Assembly (NCBI GenBank): GCA_017400025.1
Contig: JAFQAF010000206.1
Location: 1 to 9,120, forward strand
Origin: Oscillospiraceae bacterium
GTDB lineage: Bacteria; Bacillota_A; Clostridia; Oscillospirales; Ruminococcaceae
Direction: 5' to 3'
Length of the DNA stretch: 9,120 nt
Positions 6,430 to 9,120 of this stretch are shown here, in pieces. Made by a program: the position numbers and the translations under genes. Positions within the stretch are counted from its first letter, which is position 1; the number at the start of each line of letters is the position of its first letter. The notes beneath the pieces are model-generated. The model was not told where the DNA came from and ran no database searches. It saw only the letters and a list, made by a program, of their open reading frames with translations.

Positions 6430-6600
6430 ATGAACAATCATAACATTGGCACGGCAGGCTGTGTGGCAGTCCTTCGGAAGATGTCAGTTTTACGGGCAGC
6501 TATACTTCTGTTGCTGAACACAGGATATATAGGTCTGATTATCATCACAGCAATTTTTATTGTGCTGGGTATTGTAGCCAATATAGCAAGATTTATTTAA
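6430..6600 (+). CDS. Tiny hydrophobic membrane protein, 56 aa
   Basis: A short ORF opens with ATG at 6430-6432 behind AGGAG (6419-6423) at a 6-base spacing and ends with TAA at 6598-6600. The N-terminus is short and polar (MNNHNIGTAG), followed by a basic stretch (VLRKMSVLRAA). The hydrophobic tail (LLLLNTGYIGLIIITAIFIV...) contains one clear membrane span at about residues 33-51, possibly with a second short hydrophobic helix before it. Family unknown. Placement directly after another small membrane protein with its own ribosome binding site supports a real gene and suggests the pair act together at the membrane, which is inference. Confidence 0.6.
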   Translation: MNNHNIGTAGCVAVLRKMSVLRAAILLLLNTGYIGLIIITAIFIVLGIVANIARFI

Positions 6601-6648
6601 TTATGCTATACAGACTGATGACAACGATTAATTGTTTATGGTGACATT

Positions 6649-7293
6649 ATGAGAATAACAGAATCACTTTTCGAAAAAAGACTTGAAGAAGCCAATGATA
6701 AGCAAAGCCTTGCACAGCTGGCAGAAGATGTGCTGGAGCGGAGTCTGAATAACAAATCACAGGCTAAACTGCTTTACAACAGATTTGAAAAAATGCTTGA
6801 TAAAGGGTTGGATATCAATACTGTTGTTGATGAGACAAGCTGTATATTTTTACTTCAATACGGCTATACAGATTATCATCTGAAAACCGCCCGTCTGATA
6901 TTTGACAGATGCGACCTTCCGTCTGTGAAAGATGATGGTGATGAAACCATGCTTGAGTGGATTGAATCAAAGGTAATGTACAATTACTATAACGATGATT
7001 TCACTGTAAAACTATACATTTTATGTCTTTCCTATACAGAAGGTGAAAATGAGACAGTAAAAATGAACAAAAATCTGTATCCGGAGATGTTCAGCAGTGG
7101 CATACAGTATACTTCCACTTTTGACCTCCACGAAGGAAGCCGGCCGTTAAAACCGGATTATAAAGTATTTCGCAATTTTGAAAATATTGATTTCTGCATT
7201 GAAATGACAGAGCAGGAAAGAGGTTATTACGGCTGCTGGAAAATGCATATTTTTGACAAAAAGTCAAAACTGGAGCTGGCTATTATTGAATAG
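6649..7293 (+). CDS. Hypothetical protein, 214 aa, helical N-terminal half
   Basis: No family recognised. The start ATG (6649) has only a weak GGTGA site. Residues 1-110 read as packed helices (ESLFEKRLEEANDKQSLAQL, then AKLLYNRFEKMLDKGLDINT and a later KTARLIFDRCDLPSV). The spacing and the phrases MLDKGLDIN and IFLLQYGYTDYHLKTARLIF recall degenerate ankyrin repeats. The C-terminal third is a beta-rich region (TSTFDLHEGSRPLKPDYKVF, YYGCWKMHIFDKKSKLELAI). It appears soluble and cytoplasmic, with no signal peptide. It lies 48 bases after the tiny membrane protein and 22 bases before the next gene, within the rightward run. The ankyrin-like reading is tentative. Confidence 0.7.
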   Translation: MRITESLFEKRLEEANDKQSLAQLAEDVLERSLNNKSQAKLLYNRFEKMLDKGLDINTVVDETSCIFLLQYGYTDYHLKTARLIFDRCDLPSVKDDGDETMLEWIESKVMYNYYNDDFTVKLYILCLSYTEGENETVKMNKNLYPEMFSSGIQYTSTFDLHEGSRPLKPDYKVFRNFENIDFCIEMTEQERGYYGCWKMHIFDKKSKLELAIIE

Positions 7294-7315
7294 GCAGTTT
7301 AACAAGGAGAATAAA

Positions 7316-8089
7316 ATGAAAAACCGTTTCAACCCATACAGCTGGGAAGCAGAAATCTATAAAACACCAAAAGAAATATATGCCGCGCTGGACAGCCTTG
7401 GCATATACGGCAAGACTATAGACAGAGTTACTGTAATCGGGCTGGCAGGTACAAAAGCCGAAGATACTGTATATCAGAATCTGCTTGCCTGCGGCATTCC
7501 GCTTTCACAGATGAAAAACTACAAGGACAACGCCCTTGTGCCCTGCAGTATAATAGTCAGCGAGCCTGTTGTAATCACCTTTGAGGATAATTCCACTTTC
7601 GAGTTTCAGCTGATGTATGGCAATCAGATGAAAATGAGTGTAAACAAGCTGTCTACCGATATAACCGATGGCGTAAACAACAGCAATATTGATGCCAACA
7701 GGCTGTTTGCAAGTCTGAAAGGACAGAAAATAGAAGAACTGCATATAAACCAGAACACAAGAAAAGTGTATAGCAAATATTCGGACAGCTTTGAATATGA
7801 ATACTCTGATTTCATTTTCTTATTTGAATGTGAAGAAAATGTATCTTTTGAACTTAAAGGTGACCGCGGCAATATCAATTATAAATTTTCACTTGAAACA
7901 ACTTATGGGCAAGGTGATGAAACCGTAACCTATAAAGAACTTTTTGATTGCTTTGTGGACAATTACAGTACAGAAATCCTGTGGGGGCATGACACATCCA
8001 GCTATTTCTGGATAAGGCCTGTCAAAAAATATGAATTCAAAGGATATGACTATGATTTTGAATATGAAGATGATGAAATATCCATTTAA
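7316..8089 (+). CDS. Hypothetical protein, 257 aa
   Basis: No named family recognised. The start chosen is the ATG at 7316-7318 behind AAGGAG (MKNRFNPYSWEAEIYKTPKE). The frame is open upstream to 7253, but that start lies inside the previous gene and lacks a ribosome binding site. The protein opens with a helical segment (PKEIYAALDSLGIYGKTIDR) and continues with beta-strands (CSIIVSEPVVITFEDNSTFE, MKMSVNKLST). A later part carries FASLKGQKIEELHIN and strand-rich acidic sequence, ending with an Asp/Glu/Tyr-rich tail (GYDYDFEYEDDEISI). This acidic, beta-rich, cytoplasmic design is common among uncharacterised and immunity-type proteins of Clostridia, but there is no direct evidence of that role. 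The stop at 8087-8089 is 9 bases before the next ATG, so the two are tightly coupled. Confidence 0.75.
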   Translation: MKNRFNPYSWEAEIYKTPKEIYAALDSLGIYGKTIDRVTVIGLAGTKAEDTVYQNLLACGIPLSQMKNYKDNALVPCSIIVSEPVVITFEDNSTFEFQLMYGNQMKMSVNKLSTDITDGVNNSNIDANRLFASLKGQKIEELHINQNTRKVYSKYSDSFEYEYSDFIFLFECEENVSFELKGDRGNINYKFSLETTYGQGDETVTYKELFDCFVDNYSTEILWGHDTSSYFWIRPVKKYEFKGYDYDFEYEDDEISI

Positions 8090-8098
8090 GAGGGAGAT

Positions 8099-8530
8099 AT
8101 GGAAACTTTTCTTTACTGGTTTCTCAATAAATATTTTGACAGAGAAATTGATTACCATAAAAAAAGAGAAGAAGGGCCTGAATTTGAATGGTATCTGACA
8201 GACAATCTGTACAGCTACGATACAGTGCGCAGGATGATCACCGATATACAGGAAAAAGTCGCCCTGCTGGCAAAGGATTATGACAATCCTGCGCTGGACG
8301 GGCTGAAAAAACGATACAGTATGTTTTATATGGGCTACCGCTACAAATCCATATTGGACAGTGAAACCGATGAATATGAAATATTCTATGAGCTTGATGT
8401 GGATGAAGAACAGTTTATCAAAGACAACATTGGCGTGGCTATAGATTTTTATAACAGATTCTGCCGATTACTGCAGCAGATGATGGAACATAACCCGGAC
8501 AATGAATTTATTTCTTTTATGGGACCGTGA
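8099..8530 (+). CDS. Hypothetical protein, 143 aa
   Basis: No family recognised. The ATG follows GAGGGAG, and that ribosome binding site touches the previous stop codon. The sequence is mainly helical and acidic (YDTVRRMITDIQEKVALLAK, EEQFIKDNIGVAIDFYNRFC), with a short loop at RYSMFYMGYRYKSIL and a C-terminal FISFMGP. There are no membrane segments or catalytic motif. It is packed between the 257-aa gene and the ankyrin gene with 9-base gaps on both sides, so it should be translated from the same transcript, probably with coupling. Confidence 0.72.
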   Translation: METFLYWFLNKYFDREIDYHKKREEGPEFEWYLTDNLYSYDTVRRMITDIQEKVALLAKDYDNPALDGLKKRYSMFYMGYRYKSILDSETDEYEIFYELDVDEEQFIKDNIGVAIDFYNRFCRLLQQMMEHNPDNEFISFMGP

Positions 8531-8539
8531 GGTGACAGT

Positions 8540-9043
8540 ATGAACGAAAATGAAAAATCATTATTCAGTCTGTGTGCTGATGAAAATTTTGATAAAGAAA
8601 CCGCCCTTTCTTTAATCAAAGCTGTTGATATCAATAAAGAGCTTGTAGAAGATGAACGATATCCGGGGATAACAACCACCTTTTTGTCACAGGCAGCTAT
8701 GCACATAAATATTGAAATGGTGCGTCTGCTGCTGGAAAATGGTGCTGACCCTAATTTTATACTTTGTGCGGATAAACCGTTATATCAGGAAAATCCGTTC
8801 TGGGATATGCAATATCCTGTAAGTGATGATGCGGCAGAAAACGAAACCGGTCTGCAGATAGCACAGCTTATGCTGGATTACGGGGCAAGCCCTGCCATTG
8901 AGCTGGAAGAAGATTTATTTTCATATGTTGTGTCTGGTGTATTCAATGACGACCGTGATACTTCCTGGGAATATCTCTGCAGATTTCTGATTATGCTGGT
9001 TGCCTATGACGCATCAAACGATTACTGCCTTAAAGAAATTTGA
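8540..9043 (+). CDS. Ankyrin-repeat protein, 167 aa as read, probably frameshifted near its 3' end
   Basis: The ATG follows GAGGTGAC, which overlaps the stop of the previous gene. At least one clear ankyrin repeat is present at residues about 42-74 (TFLSQAAMHINIEMVRLLLE followed by NGADPNF), and a second, weaker one at about 102-120 (GLQIAQLMLDYGASP). Ankyrin repeats are protein-binding scaffolds. The segment CRFLIMLVAYDASNDYC then leads to a stop at 9041-9043. Shifting one base forward gives an open frame (KKFDKSYMAQYRLNL...) that runs to the window edge and reads as natural protein, so the true or ancestral gene probably continues. The stop may be a recent disabling mutation, a sequencing error or, less likely, a programmed shift. 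Confidence 0.72.
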   Translation: MNENEKSLFSLCADENFDKETALSLIKAVDINKELVEDERYPGITTTFLSQAAMHINIEMVRLLLENGADPNFILCADKPLYQENPFWDMQYPVSDDAAENETGLQIAQLMLDYGASPAIELEEDLFSYVVSGVFNDDRDTSWEYLCRFLIMLVAYDASNDYCLKEI

Positions 9044-9120
9044 CAAATCATATATGGCTCAGTACCGCCTTAATCTTGTACCTGTGGGAGATGGATATCA
9101 TCTGACAGGTGAAATCACAG
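9033..9120 (+). other. Possible continuation of the ankyrin gene in the +1 frame, cut by the window edge
   Basis: From 9033 the shifted frame has no stop through 9119. It gives KKFDKSYMAQYRLNLVPVGD followed by GYHLTGEIT, a protein-like composition. The only ATG in it (9054) has no ribosome binding site nearby, which argues against a separate gene starting there and for continuation of the upstream ORF after a one-base shift in the 9020-9040 region. If it is separate, its start codon and ribosome binding site are not visible. Confidence 0.5.

Noticed and set aside
7253..7315. Upstream start for the 257-aa protein
   Set aside because: It overlaps the preceding gene and has no ribosome binding site; the ATG at 7316 follows AAGGAG at good spacing.
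1..9120. CRISPR arrays, tRNA or rRNA genes, insertion sequences with intact transposase
   Set aside because: I saw no regularly spaced repeats, cloverleaf sequences, rRNA stretches or transposase reading frames on either strand.

Overview
The window looks like accessory chromosome from a low-GC Gram-positive gut bacterium of the Clostridia, most likely Ruminococcus/Oscillospiraceae-like. This rests on AT-rich coding with AAGGAG-type ribosome binding sites, a BspA-type leucine-rich-repeat fragment, SseB-like and WYL proteins, and a run of small orphan genes with a degenerate ankyrin protein. The taxonomic guess is inference from gene style; no taxonomic marker gene is present.

Left part (2-2641, + strand): the C-terminal ~879 residues of a very large helicase. 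A winged-helix-like segment is followed by a complete UvrD/Rep-type superfamily 1 helicase core. The reading frame is open to the left edge, so the protein starts outside the window; I read it as a RecQ-UvrD fusion. It ends at a strong bidirectional hairpin terminator (2663-2695).

Scar region (2692-3634): a C-terminal remnant of a tyrosine recombinase on the - strand (in-frame TGA, no N-terminal half) abuts, at about 3040-3060, a 5'-truncated BspA-like LRR fragment on the + strand. This looks like the debris of a mobile-element insertion. A second bidirectional terminator (3609-3634) follows.

Middle part, - strand (read right to left from 6012): a WYL-domain regulator (5017-6012) with a near-consensus sigma-70 promoter, then an SseB-domain protein (4039-4989). 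Next comes a riboregulated unit: a SAM-I-clan riboswitch aptamer (3930-4014), an attenuator terminator (3884-3914) and a 68-residue ORF (3638-3844) of unknown function. The 3' strand of aptamer helix P1 can pair with the 5' arm of the terminator, the expected layout of a SAM-OFF transcriptional switch. This is the most interesting item in the window.

Right part, + strand (6193 to the end): a tightly packed, operon-like run diverging from the WYL gene. It holds two tiny membrane proteins (73 and 56 aa), three unrecognised soluble proteins (214, 257 and 143 aa) and an ankyrin-repeat protein (8540-9043). The ankyrin frame stops early, but a +1 frame continues plausibly to the right edge, suggesting a frameshift. 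The cluster resembles the variable orphan or immunity-like gene runs of Clostridia, but no toxin or known defence gene is visible, so its function is open.
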